A stretch of 64,000 nucleotides of DNA from Brenneria populi (GTDB taxonomy: Bacteria; Pseudomonadota; Gammaproteobacteria; Enterobacterales; Enterobacteriaceae): assembly GCF_036016195.1 (NCBI RefSeq), contig NZ_JAYWTM010000029.1, positions 1 to 64,000 on the forward strand, in the 5' to 3' direction. Positions 49,755 to 58,574 of the stretch are shown here, piece after piece. The number at the start of each line of letters is the position of its first letter. Position 1 is the first letter of the stretch. Below the pieces are notes generated by a model. It was not told the DNA's origin. It ran no database searches and saw only the letters and a list, made by a program, of their open reading frames with translations. Position numbers and translations under genes: made by a program.

Positions 49755-49997
49755 ATGATAGGAAAAAAAACCGTAGCGGTATGTCTAGCCCTTACTTTCT
49801 CTTCCGGCTGCATGGCCGCCGGCAATCAGTCATCCAAATCCGAGATAGTAAACCTGGCTGCGGCGTATTGCGAGAAGAAAGGCGGAAAGGTCGTAACCAT
49901 CAAATCGACAAACGCTAGCGGCAAAAGCACCAAGTGCCTGTTGCCGAGCGGCGAGTTTATCGAGCAATGGAAATTATATAAGCGCGACCATAGGTAA
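49755..49997 (+). CDS. DUF333-type small exported protein
   Basis: The protein has about 80 residues: a short signal-like N-terminus (KKTVAVCLALTFSSGC), then NLAAAYCEKKGGKVVTIKST and CLLPSGEFIEQWKLYKRD, which fit the DUF333 pattern often annotated as putative hemolysin-like lipoprotein. The Cys of SSGC could be lipidated, although serine at -3 is unusual. The role is unknown. AGAGGAA before 49755 supports this ATG over the in-frame ATG at 49716 next to the fliE stop. It lies between fliE and the convergent fliT, where E. coli has no such gene. Confidence 0.72.
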   Translation: MIGKKTVAVCLALTFSSGCMAAGNQSSKSEIVNLAAAYCEKKGGKVVTIKSTNASGKSTKCLLPSGEFIEQWKLYKRDHR

Positions 49998-50039
49998 TTT
50001 CCGCGGCTGCGAGCCGATATTCATTGTTTTTCAGCGCCG

Positions 50040-50417
50040 TTATTCATCGATTATTTTTCCGGTCAATATCGATTTTCGATCGGAAAATTTGTTATAGGCG
50101 GAGTTAACCGAATGCTGTTGGGATGAAATGTTCATCAGTCCCTTTAAGTCACGCATTCTTGCCTGCAACAATATTTTGACCTCTTGCTCGTTACGCAAAG
50201 TGCGTTGCAGAACGATTCTGACCGTTTGCTGTTCTTCCTCGGTTAATTCGACGGCGTTATTTTCGTTGATATGGGAAAGCTTCTCTACCGTGGTGACGTA
50301 GCGGTGTGAAAACTCAATTAATTTATCCCATTCGGCCTGTTTCGCCAGCAATAAGCACTCATTACTTAAGGCAAGCAACTGCTGGTACAGGGATAGTATC
50401 GGTTCGCTGGCATTCAT
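50040..50417 (-). CDS. fliT: Flagellar export chaperone FliT
   Basis: FliT is the FliD chaperone and in Salmonella also inhibits FlhDC. The 125-residue helical protein starts MNASEPILSLYQQLLALSNE and keeps the pattern WDKLIEFSHRYV and NEQEVKILLQARMRDLKGL. The start at 50417 is chosen by alignment; the longer reading adds 12 unlikely residues. It is third in the fliDST order, 123 bases after fliS. Confidence 0.88.
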   Translation of the reverse strand: MNASEPILSLYQQLLALSNECLLLAKQAEWDKLIEFSHRYVTTVEKLSHINENNAVELTEEEQQTVRIVLQRTLRNEQEVKILLQARMRDLKGLMNISSQQHSVNSAYNKFSDRKSILTGKIIDE

Positions 50418-50540
50418 CAATGTGATCTCAAGATAAAATTTTAGGACAAACAATCATTCGTCCAATGGTATTCGGTCTATCATCAGCTAACGCTAAACTG
50501 CATTATTATGGTTAAAGCTGGCCATAAACTGCCAGCGTCA

Positions 50541-50954
50541 TTATACGGGTTGAGCAGTATTGGCGGCATCCGGCGATATCTGTTTCCATGAATCGGCGAT
50601 ACCGCGCAATAAACCCAGCACTTCGTCTATTGCCCGCTCGTCGTTATGCAGGTTGGCATGCAGCAACCGACGTATCATATAGTCATACAGCGCGGCCAGA
50701 TTATCGCCTAGATCGCCGCCTTTTTCCCGGTCCAGGCTGGCCAGCAGCCCGTTGCTGATAATATTAACCGCTTTGGTAATGGCTTTGCCTTTAGCCACCG
50801 TTTCTTTTTGCTGTATATGTATTCCCGCCCGCACCAGGGCGCTGATCGCGCCTTCAAACAGCATGGTAATCAGTTGGTGGGGGCTGGCGCTCATCACGCT
50901 GCTTTGCAGGCCTACCTGAGCATAGGCCTGGGTTCCGTAGATCATCGTCGTCAT
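50541..50954 (-). CDS. fliS: Flagellar export chaperone FliS
   Basis: FliS is the flagellin chaperone that binds the FliC C-terminal D0 helix. The 137-residue protein keeps YGTQAYAQVGLQSSVMSASP, LITMLFEGAISALVRA and LYDYMIRRLLHANL. Its start follows the fliD stop within a few bases (TGATTATG), so it is coupled. It may instead start at the second ATG three codons later. Confidence 0.96.
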   Translation of the reverse strand: MTTMIYGTQAYAQVGLQSSVMSASPHQLITMLFEGAISALVRAGIHIQQKETVAKGKAITKAVNIISNGLLASLDREKGGDLGDNLAALYDYMIRRLLHANLHNDERAIDEVLGLLRGIADSWKQISPDAANTAQPV

Positions 50955-50956
50955 AA

Positions 50957-52354
50957 TCAGTCGCTGCTGCTCATTTGTTCAAAAACGTTGGTCAGATAGG
51001 TACTGGTGGAATCCAGCTCGGAAACCAGCACGTCCAAAGCGGTAAATTGCTTGGTATAACGCGCCATTATGGCTTCAATACGCGCTTCAGTCGCGGTTTT
51101 CTTTTCCGTCAGCTTTTCCTGGATTTCGGTAATGCCATCCAATTTGTTATCGATAAGGCCATCGTCATCGGTGTAGGTGCCAATGGTGGAGACCATCTGC
51201 GTGGCCAGCCCGGTGCTGGTGCCGTCGCCGATGAAAAACGCTTTAACGTCGTCCGCATTTTCACTCAGCGCGGTGCTTAATTCGCTTGAGTCGATGGAAA
51301 GCGTACCATCGATGACGTTTACGGATATTCCCAACTGGCTCAGCACCTGAAAGGTATCATTGTCTTGCCCGGAGCTGAGCAGGGACTTCAGCTTGTTCTT
51401 CACCCCGCGCAGCAGCGAATCGCCTACCAGCGCGCCATTATTGGTGCTGTCGTCGTCGTCGGTGGCGTACTCTTCATTATACGCCGTCAGCGTGGTAAAG
51501 GTGCTTAACAGGCTGTTATACGCATCCACCCAGGTTTGAATCGCTGTAGTCAGATCATCGTTGCTGGCGCTGACGGTCAGCGTTTCCGCGGCGGTGGAGA
51601 CGGCGGTCAGCGTCAGGGTCACCCCTTCGGAAGGCACGTCGGTAACGGTATTACTGCTGCGGGTTACGGTCACGCCGTTAACGGTGAGAATGGCGTCCTG
51701 CGCGGCGACGGCCTGGGTCATGGCGCCGGAGCTTGAGCTGCTGTCGTAGCCGATAATATCATTCAGCGTGCTGTCAGTGCTGCTGATGGTCATGGTGGAG
51801 GCTTCGCCGGTGTCGTCGGATGTAAGCACCAGCTGATAGCTGCTGTCGCCGGACTGGATCACGCTGGCGGTCACGCCGGCGCCGGCGCCATTGATGGCGC
51901 TCACCAGCCCGTTAAGGCTGGTTTGATCGGCGGTCAGGCTGATTTCTTTGGTGGTATCGCCTACGGTAATGGTTAGCGTACTGTCCGAACTGCTGAGCGC
52001 GCTGCTTTTATCGCTTTGCGTACCGCTAACCAGCGACTGGGCGGTGGCCAACTGGGATACATACACGCTGTAGCTGCCGGCCGTCGCATCCGAGGTAGCG
52101 GTAGTAGAAAACGCCGTATTGGTGGAGGTGATTTTACTGTTGTAAAGAGACGTGTCGGTCAGCGCTTCTGCCGCGGTGGATAGAGTTCCCAGCGCGCTGC
52201 TTAGCGTATTATAGGCCGTGGTCTTATTGGTATAGGCCGTTTGCTTATTTTCGATCACCGTTACTTTCTGATCTTCAACAGCCTGAAGTTTTTCAAGGAT
52301 GGAGGTCAGGTCCAACCCGGAACCCACGCCCAGTGAAGCGGTAACTGATGCCAT
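50957..52354 (-). CDS. fliD: Flagellar filament capping protein FliD (HAP2)
   Basis: FliD caps the filament and folds incoming flagellin. In this 465-residue protein the N-terminal domain has GVGSGLDLTSILEKLQAVED, and a Ser/Thr/Asp-rich central region carries the FliD repeat. The C-terminal coiled coil (EIQEKLTEKKTATEARIEAI, then YTKQFTALDVLVSELDSTST) is intact. It is divergent from fliC, with sigma-28 promoters in between. A GGACAT ribosome-binding sequence precedes the ATG. Confidence 0.97.
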   Translation of the reverse strand: MASVTASLGVGSGLDLTSILEKLQAVEDQKVTVIENKQTAYTNKTTAYNTLSSALGTLSTAAEALTDTSLYNSKITSTNTAFSTTATSDATAGSYSVYVSQLATAQSLVSGTQSDKSSALSSSDSTLTITVGDTTKEISLTADQTSLNGLVSAINGAGAGVTASVIQSGDSSYQLVLTSDDTGEASTMTISSTDSTLNDIIGYDSSSSSGAMTQAVAAQDAILTVNGVTVTRSSNTVTDVPSEGVTLTLTAVSTAAETLTVSASNDDLTTAIQTWVDAYNSLLSTFTTLTAYNEEYATDDDDSTNNGALVGDSLLRGVKNKLKSLLSSGQDNDTFQVLSQLGISVNVIDGTLSIDSSELSTALSENADDVKAFFIGDGTSTGLATQMVSTIGTYTDDDGLIDNKLDGITEIQEKLTEKKTATEARIEAIMARYTKQFTALDVLVSELDSTSTYLTNVFEQMSSSD

Positions 52355-52400
52355 AATCTATGTCCTTTCATTAATCGATCTTAAGGAGTGCGTTTTTCCG

Positions 52401-52427
52401 TTATCGGCCTGGCGCGGTAAAAGTTTA
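52401..52427 (-). promoter_or_regulatory. Sigma-28 promoter of fliDST
   Basis: On the minus strand TAAACTTT, an 11-base spacer and a perfect GCCGATAA match the FliA consensus at 15 of 16 positions, 47 bases before the fliD start. It is among the best sigma-28 sites in the window. Confidence 0.92.
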
Positions 52428-52556
52428 CGGCTTTCTGCTTATCTCCGTTTCAGTAGCGGGTCGGCGGCGTAGCGATAAATAAAACAGCCTATATTATAGA
52501 TAAATAGGCGGGTCTTATTACCGCCCGGCGGCGGAAAAATTTTTAAACGAAATAGC

Positions 52557-52583
52557 TAAAGGTTGAATCAGGGGTGCCGATAC
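52557..52583 (+). promoter_or_regulatory. Sigma-28 promoter of fliC
   Basis: TAAAGGTT, an 11-base spacer and GCCGATAC match the FliA consensus at 14 of 16 positions, 96 bases before the fliC start. Together with the fliD promoter it accounts for the 324-base divergent gap, which also has a GC hairpin near 52510-52535. Confidence 0.92.
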
Positions 52584-52678
52584 ATGTCAGTGACGGTGGT
52601 TGACACCGTAGGCAATTCGGCCTGAACCTTTAATTTTGAGCATCCGGTTTTCGCTGGGTGGATAAAAGGAACCTACTT

Positions 52679-53491
52679 ATGGCAATTTCAGTATTAACTA
52701 ATAGCATTTCTCTGAATGCTCAGAACAACCTGAACTCTTCCCAGTCCAAACTGGGTCAGGCTATCGAACGTCTGTCTTCCGGCCTGCAGATCAACAGCGC
52801 CAAAGATAACGCCGCCGGTCAGGCGATCGCCAACCGTCTGCAGTCCAACATTAACGGTCTGAATCAGGCTGCCACCAACGCCAACGACGGTATCTCTCTG
52901 GCGCAGACCGCCGAAGGCGCGCTGGACGAAGTCAACGAAAACCTGCAGTCCATCCGTACGCTGGTGGTTCAGGCGGGTAACAGCACCAACTCTACTTCTG
53001 ACCTCTCTTCCATTCAAGACGAAATCACTGCTCGTCTGACAGAAATTGCTCGTATCGCCAATGACACCCAATACAATGATACCAGTTTGCTGGCCGCTGA
53101 TAACACGGTCACGCTGCAAATCGGTAGCAAGGATGGTCAGACGATTACGTTTGGTCTGGAAGCTGTAACGGCAGGGACGTTGTCCATCGATGTAACTTCG
53201 TTAACCGGCGGTACAGGTGATCTTTTGGCAACTATTGATACCGCCATTGCTACTACCGACGAACAGCGTTCCGGGCTGGGTGCTATCCAGAACCGTCTGG
53301 AATCCACTATCAATAACCTGAACAGCACCGTGACCAACCTGAGCGACGCGCAGTCCCGTATTCAGGACGCCGACTACGCGACCGAAGTGTCGAACATGAG
53401 TAAGGCGCAGATTCTGCAACAGGCCGGTGCTTCCGTACTGTCGCAGGCCAACGCCGTACCGCAGATCGCTCTGACGCTGCTGCAAGGCTAA
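52679..53491 (+). CDS. fliC: Flagellin FliC (short type)
   Basis: FliC is the filament subunit. This flagellin has only 270 residues against about 500 in E. coli K-12. The conserved D0/D1 ends are complete: ISVLTNSISLNAQNNLNSSQ, LSSGLQINSAKDNAAGQAIA, and the C-terminal QILQQAGASVLSQANAVPQI. The variable D2/D3 part is reduced to about 60 residues rich in Thr, Ser and Ala. AAAAGGAACC before 52679 fixes the start, eight codons after a GTG that would extend the frame. A downstream glycosylation island makes surface Ser/Thr likely modification targets. Confidence 0.96.
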   Translation: MAISVLTNSISLNAQNNLNSSQSKLGQAIERLSSGLQINSAKDNAAGQAIANRLQSNINGLNQAATNANDGISLAQTAEGALDEVNENLQSIRTLVVQAGNSTNSTSDLSSIQDEITARLTEIARIANDTQYNDTSLLAADNTVTLQIGSKDGQTITFGLEAVTAGTLSIDVTSLTGGTGDLLATIDTAIATTDEQRSGLGAIQNRLESTINNLNSTVTNLSDAQSRIQDADYATEVSNMSKAQILQQAGASVLSQANAVPQIALTLLQG

Positions 53492-53514
53492 TTGCCGGCT
53501 CATCGTTCTGTTTC

Positions 53515-53539
53515 AAGCCCTGCTTCGGCAGGGCTTTTT
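53515..53539 (+). terminator. Rho-independent terminator after fliC
   Basis: AAGCCCTGC (53515-53523) and GCAGGGCTT (53528-53536) form a perfect nine-base stem with a stable TTCG tetraloop, ending in TTTTT. It stands 23 bases after the fliC stop and separates fliC transcription from the modification island. Confidence 0.95.
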
Positions 53540-53717
53540 GCATCTGGAGCCCGAGTGGCCAGCAGGTGGCTGCTTTTGGGCTTGATGGCGCTTTATATCG
53601 CGTGTTAACCCCTGATTTAAGCCAGTAATAAACCACTAATCAGTGGATTATCGTTGCCCTCTCTTTGTTATGTTAAACAAAATCTGTTTATCCAACTTAT
53701 GCTAAGGATATTCGCTT

Positions 53718-56700
53718 TTGTCTACCACCTTACCGTCCTCCTCAGATGCTAACAGCGTTGCGGCATCCTCTATCGTGTCCGAATCGATATATCAATCGCT
53801 GGATTATCTTTCCCCCCAAGGTTTGCAGGCGGCCGCCTGGCTATATGGCGTACAGACGCCTTCGCCCGCCAAGGCGCGGATATTGGAGCTGGGATGCGGT
53901 AATGGCGCCAATCTGCGGCCTTTTGCGCTGGCATATCCTAATTCCCAGGCGGTGGGCATCGATCTGAACGGTGGCGATATCGCGGACGGCGAGCGCTGGC
54001 TGGCGCGACAGCCGCTACCTAACCTGACGCTGGCGGAGATGGATCTTCCCACCCTGTTGGCAAGCGAGCTCGGCGCCTTCGACTATATTGTGGTGCGCGG
54101 AGTATTCAGCCTGGTCAGCGGCGAAAGCCGAACCGCGCTGCTGGCGTTTTGTCAGCGTCATCTGTCGCCGCAGGGGGTGGCATGTTTCGGCTATAACACC
54201 TATCCCGGCTGGAAAAGCGCCGAAGTATTGCAGGATGCGCTGCAGGTGCATCTTTCTCTGGCGAAAACGCCGGAGGCGCAAAACGCCAGCGCGCGCGCCA
54301 TGCTGATCTATATGTCGCTGGGGCTGGATAACGATAATCCGCTGCAAGCAGCGCTGCGGGAGTTTATCGATCAGGCAAAAGCGCTTTCCGATGTCGATTT
54401 GGCGCTGAACTACTATCAGGGGCTGAACCAACCCTGTTATCTGATGGATTTTCTCACGTTAGCCAATGAGTCGGGGCTGGCCTGGGTGGGGGATGCGCAA
54501 CCCTATACCGAACTTGCCGAATACTATAGCGATAACGTAGCGCAGCTCCATCAAACCATTTGTCCTTATGAGCATAAGTTGCTAAAGCAGCAGTATCTGG
54601 ACTTCGCCGTCGGACGTAAACATCGTTACAGCCTGCTGGTGGCGCGGACGCGCGCGGCGGAGATTCTGCCCGTGCCGGATCTGGCGCGGCTGGCTGATTT
54701 TCATTGGGCGGGAAATTTTCGCCGTTATATAACTGAAAAAGATATAAGTGCAGGGCATTTTTTGACCGATGAGCGGTCAACTTTCACCTCTCAGGATGCA
54801 TTAGCAAATAATTTGCTGGATATCATGGGCGATGCCTGGCCCAACAGCGTGTCGCTGGATCAATTGGTCTATAACTCGCGTCCGCCGGAGGAAGAATCTC
54901 CTGATCATCAGGCGGCCGTGCTTAAATCGCTCGGTTTTCTATTTGGCAAAGGCGTTCTGGGGCTTCATGTTTGTCTCAATACCAGTATCTACAATCGTCA
55001 GCCTGCTTCATCATTGGCTTTGTTGCCGGGAGTAATAACAGATCACCGTTTATACAGTGAGGCTGATGCCGTTTGCCGCTATGTTAATTTCTGGTATGAA
55101 CACCGCGCCTTCACGCTAGATGAAGGGGAATCAGCCAGTTTGCCTTTTATTGGACAAAAAGGCGGCGCTCCTTCTCATACCGATTACCCGCTGATGACGC
55201 GGCTGCGTGACTATGGACTATTGTGGGGCTGTGCGACGGCCTGGCGTAGTTATTTACAACAGAGCATTGCTGTGCTAGCTCGGGATCGCGCGCTTGAATA
55301 TATTCCTGCATTGTTGTTTTATTCGACCAAATATGAAGATGGTGGCGCTTTGTTGGCAACGGATATTGCTAGTGCCTCAGGCAAGGTAGTGAAGAACGGC
55401 GATTTTGTATCATTGCCTAAAAACCAGTATGCCCAATTGCAGGATCTGATTGCTCAAGGTGCTTTCGTGCAGGCGCGTAAGATTGCACAGCAGCTGGTGG
55501 ATAGTCAGCCTCATAATGCCAATGCCTGGAATGCAATGGTGAATGTTTGTGTGGAGACCCGTGATCAGGATGGTGCGCTGCATGCCTTGTTACAGGCGTT
55601 GTCTCTTAATCCGCTCTACTGGGATGTCTACGAAGTTCTTTCCACCGTTCAATATCATCTTAACCATATGGTTTATGCTGATAACTTAATTCGTAAGATG
55701 TTACGCGTTAGTCCTCGTCGTCGAGCTTCGTGGCAACTACTTGCTTCTATTTATGGCAATAAGCGTAATTTCAGCAAAGCGGAGAAATGTTCTCGAAAAG
55801 CGCTGATGATTGAGCCAGAACATCAAGGTGTATTGAATAATTTGGGTCACTATCTGGACGGGCAGGGTAGGCAGGCCGAGGCGCTGGAATATTTTCAGAA
55901 AGTAGTGGGTATCAATCCTGAAGCGACGCATTTATACAGCAATATGTTATTTACCATGCTACATGTCGCTTCTCTCTCCCCAGAAGAGATATTGCTCGCC
56001 CACCGCCGTTATGGCGAGGTGGTGGAGCGAATGGTCGGCAGAACGTCTATCTCTTTGCCATTGAACAATAGCAAAGATCCGTCCCGGCCATTGCGCATCG
56101 GTTTTGTTTCGGCGGATCTCCGCGACCATCCGGTGACCAATTTTCTTGAGCCTATCTGGCGTCATATCGATCGCGACGCTTTTAGCCTGTATGCCTATGC
56201 CAATAGTGAAATCTATGACGGCAAATCACAGGAACTGCATGCGCTGAGCGCTAGCTGGGCCAAGGTGTGCAACCTGAGCGATATTGAGCTGGCGCAGCAG
56301 ATTCATCGGGATGGCATCGATATCCTGTTCGATCTTTCCGGTCATACCAAGGGCAATCGTCTGCCCGTTTTCGCCTATAAACCGGCGCCGATACAAATCG
56401 GCTGGATCGGTTATCCGGGGACCACGGGGTTAACGGCGATGGATTATTGGTTCTGCAATAATAATTTCGCCGATCCGGGAATATTGGACGATCAGTTTAC
56501 CGAAAAGCTGATTTATCTGCCGTCTACCCAAATATTCGAGCCGGTAAAAGAGAGTCCGGAGATTAATCCGCTACCGGCATTGTCAAATGGCTATCTTACT
56601 TTTGGTAATTTCAATCGTCTGAATAAGATAAACGATGACGTATACGCGCTGTGGGCGAAGATATTGGTTGCGCTACCTTCAGCCCGCATGTTGATCGGCG

Positions 56701-57197
56701 CCGTTGATGATTTGGATATGGAGACGGAAATCCGGGAGAAAATGGCGGATTACGGCGTTAAGCCGGAACAACTGCTCTTTCAGAAAAGAACCTCAATGGG
56801 CGAATACCTAAAATTACACCATAACGTCGATATTTTGCTGGATACCTTTCCTTATTCCGGGGGAACCACCACCAACCACGCCGCCTGGATGGGCGTGCCG
56901 ACGCTGACGCTGGCGGGAAAAACCGCGGCCTCCCGCCAGGGGGTTTCCGGGGGGAAAACCTGGGGCCTGGATGAATTTATCGCCTATTCGCCGGATGAAT
57001 ATGTGAGAAAAGCGCTTGGCTGGGCGAATGATCTGACTCGGCTTTCCCAGATCCGCGCGGGTATGAGAAAGCGCGCTTCCGGCAATAAACAGAGTAGAGC
57101 CATAACGCCGGCGACCTATTTTGAAGAAGCGCTAAGAACCGCATGGAAAATATATTGTAACGGGGAAGAACCAAAGAGTTTCTCTATTAAAGAGTAA
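53718..57197 (+). CDS. Methyltransferase-TPR-GT41 (O-GlcNAc-transferase-like) fusion, probable flagellin glycosyltransferase
   Basis: In this 1159-residue multidomain protein residues about 45-150 are a class I methyltransferase with motif I LELGCGNG (56-63), and about 228-320 match the methyltransferase regulatory domain found with it. A helical or winged region runs to about 570. Residues 571-747 are TPR repeats (NANAWNAMVNVCVETRDQDG, LNNLGHYLDGQGRQAEALEY). Residues 787-1127 are a GT41 (SPINDLY/OGT-like) domain with RIGFVSADLRDHPV, DLSGHTKGNRLPVFAYKPAP, IGWIGYPGTTG and LLDTFPYSGGTTTNHAAWMG. It starts at TTG with AAGGA nine bases ahead. GT41 enzymes transfer a sugar to protein Ser/Thr. Following fliC on the same strand, it most likely glycosylates flagellin. 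What the methyltransferase modifies is unknown. Confidence 0.85.
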   Translation: MSTTLPSSSDANSVAASSIVSESIYQSLDYLSPQGLQAAAWLYGVQTPSPAKARILELGCGNGANLRPFALAYPNSQAVGIDLNGGDIADGERWLARQPLPNLTLAEMDLPTLLASELGAFDYIVVRGVFSLVSGESRTALLAFCQRHLSPQGVACFGYNTYPGWKSAEVLQDALQVHLSLAKTPEAQNASARAMLIYMSLGLDNDNPLQAALREFIDQAKALSDVDLALNYYQGLNQPCYLMDFLTLANESGLAWVGDAQPYTELAEYYSDNVAQLHQTICPYEHKLLKQQYLDFAVGRKHRYSLLVARTRAAEILPVPDLARLADFHWAGNFRRYITEKDISAGHFLTDERSTFTSQDALANNLLDIMGDAWPNSVSLDQLVYNSRPPEEESPDHQAAVLKSLGFLFGKGVLGLHVCLNTSIYNRQPASSLALLPGVITDHRLYSEADAVCRYVNFWYEHRAFTLDEGESASLPFIGQKGGAPSHTDYPLMTRLRDYGLLWGCATAWRSYLQQSIAVLARDRALEYIPALLFYSTKYEDGGALLATDIASASGKVVKNGDFVSLPKNQYAQLQDLIAQGAFVQARKIAQQLVDSQPHNANAWNAMVNVCVETRDQDGALHALLQALSLNPLYWDVYEVLSTVQYHLNHMVYADNLIRKMLRVSPRRRASWQLLASIYGNKRNFSKAEKCSRKALMIEPEHQGVLNNLGHYLDGQGRQAEALEYFQKVVGINPEATHLYSNMLFTMLHVASLSPEEILLAHRRYGEVVERMVGRTSISLPLNNSKDPSRPLRIGFVSADLRDHPVTNFLEPIWRHIDRDAFSLYAYANSEIYDGKSQELHALSASWAKVCNLSDIELAQQIHRDGIDILFDLSGHTKGNRLPVFAYKPAPIQIGWIGYPGTTGLTAMDYWFCNNNFADPGILDDQFTEKLIYLPSTQIFEPVKESPEINPLPALSNGYLTFGNFNRLNKINDDVYALWAKILVALPSARMLIGAVDDLDMETEIREKMADYGVKPEQLLFQKRTSMGEYLKLHHNVDILLDTFPYSGGTTTNHAAWMGVPTLTLAGKTAASRQGVSGGKTWGLDEFIAYSPDEYVRKALGWANDLTRLSQIRAGMRKRASGNKQSRAITPATYFEEALRTAWKIYCNGEEPKSFSIKE

Positions 57198-57303
57198 ACG
57201 CGTCCTCTTATCAGAAGAAATTATTGCAGGAGTCGGGTCGTTCAGCGGCGGTGAGCCATGGGCGGTAGCGCGCATAAATCCTTTAAAAGGTATAACAATA
57301 ATT

Positions 57304-58473
57304 ATGTCGAGCGATGTGAAAAAAAATATTTATGTCACCAGCCCGCTTCTTCCGCCGCTGGCAGAGTTTATGCCTTATCTGGAGCAGATATGGAGTAATA
57401 AACAGCTGACCAATGGCGGTACTTTCCATCAGCGGTTGGAACAGTCGCTAGCCGAATATCTGGGGGTAAAGCATCTCTGCTTGTTCGCCAACGGCACGCT
57501 GGCGCTGCTGACCGCGCTACAGGCATTGCGTATTACCGGCGAGGTGATCACCACGCCCTATTCGTTTGTCGCTACTTCCCATACGTTGCTGTGGAATGGT
57601 CTGAAACCGGTATTTGTCGATATCGATCCGGTAACCTGCAATCTCGATCCGGAAAAAATAGAGCGGGCGATTACCCCGATGACGTCGGCGATACTGCCCG
57701 TGCACTGTTATGGCATTCCCGCCAACGTGGCGCGTATTCAGCAGATAGCGGATATCTATGGCCTGAAGGTTATCTATGATGCGGCGCACGCCTTCGGGGT
57801 GACGGAAGATGGCGCCAGTATTTTAAATCATGGCGATCTCTCCATCCTGAGTTTCCATGCCACCAAGGTGTTCAATACCATAGAGGGCGGCGCCATTATC
57901 TGCCCCGATGAGAAAACCAAAAAGCGTATCGACTACCTGAAAAACTTTGGTTTTGCCGATGAAGTCACGGTGGTGGCGCCGGGCATTAACGGAAAGATGA
58001 ACGAGGTTCAGGCGGCGTTTGGTTTACTGCAACTGCAGCATATAGACCGGGCGTTGCAGGAAAGACAGCAGATTTACGCCCGTTATAAGCAAGCTTTTCA
58101 GGAGATATCAGCCATTCGCTTGGTCACGGCGCCTGAGAACGTTAAGTGGAATCATGCTTATTTCCCGATTTTTATTAATGGCGCAAATGCCGAAATTCGA
58201 GACGCGCTTTATGATGCGCTGAAGGCGGAAAATATTTTGCCTCGGCGTTATTTTTACCCGCTTATCAGCACCTTTCCCATGTATCGCGGACTTCCCAGCG
58301 CGCAGAGCGAGCACCTTCCCGTCGCTATGAATATCGCCGATTCGGTGCTGTGTCTGCCTATTTATCCAGGGCTTCTGGAAGAGGAACAGGATAAGGTCAT
58401 TAGCGTGGTCAAGAACTTCATTACCGATCGAATACCGGCTGTAGCGATAAATTTGCTGGATAAATCGGCGTAG
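57304..58473 (+). CDS. DegT/DnrJ/EryC1 sugar aminotransferase, VioA-like
   Basis: This 389-residue PLP enzyme uses glutamate to aminate a nucleotide-linked keto-sugar. PLP contacts are visible in FANGTLALLTAL, VIYDAAHAFGV and the Schiff-base lysine in SFHATKVFNTIEGGAI. The N-terminus (VTSPLLPPLAEFMPYLEQIW) strongly resembles VioA, which makes dTDP-4-amino-4,6-dideoxyglucose (viosamine). Viosamine decorates Pseudomonas syringae flagellin through vioABT. The 4,6-dehydratase that would supply its substrate is not in the window. A 106-base gap separates it from the GT41 fusion. Confidence 0.85.
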   Translation: MSSDVKKNIYVTSPLLPPLAEFMPYLEQIWSNKQLTNGGTFHQRLEQSLAEYLGVKHLCLFANGTLALLTALQALRITGEVITTPYSFVATSHTLLWNGLKPVFVDIDPVTCNLDPEKIERAITPMTSAILPVHCYGIPANVARIQQIADIYGLKVIYDAAHAFGVTEDGASILNHGDLSILSFHATKVFNTIEGGAIICPDEKTKKRIDYLKNFGFADEVTVVAPGINGKMNEVQAAFGLLQLQHIDRALQERQQIYARYKQAFQEISAIRLVTAPENVKWNHAYFPIFINGANAEIRDALYDALKAENILPRRYFYPLISTFPMYRGLPSAQSEHLPVAMNIADSVLCLPIYPGLLEEEQDKVISVVKNFITDRIPAVAINLLDKSA

Positions 58474-58574
58474 TAAGCATGCCTCTTAAGGGAATGCGGA
58501 TGATCTATTGCGCTCGGCTACATTCATGATGGGACAAGTACGGAAAATAACGTAATGAGATATTGGAGAGCAGT

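Noticed and set aside
53640..53717. Sigma-28 promoter for the GT41 fusion
   Set aside because: The AT-rich leader has TAAACAAA but no GCCGATAA-like -10 at the right distance, so the island is probably read from another type of promoter.
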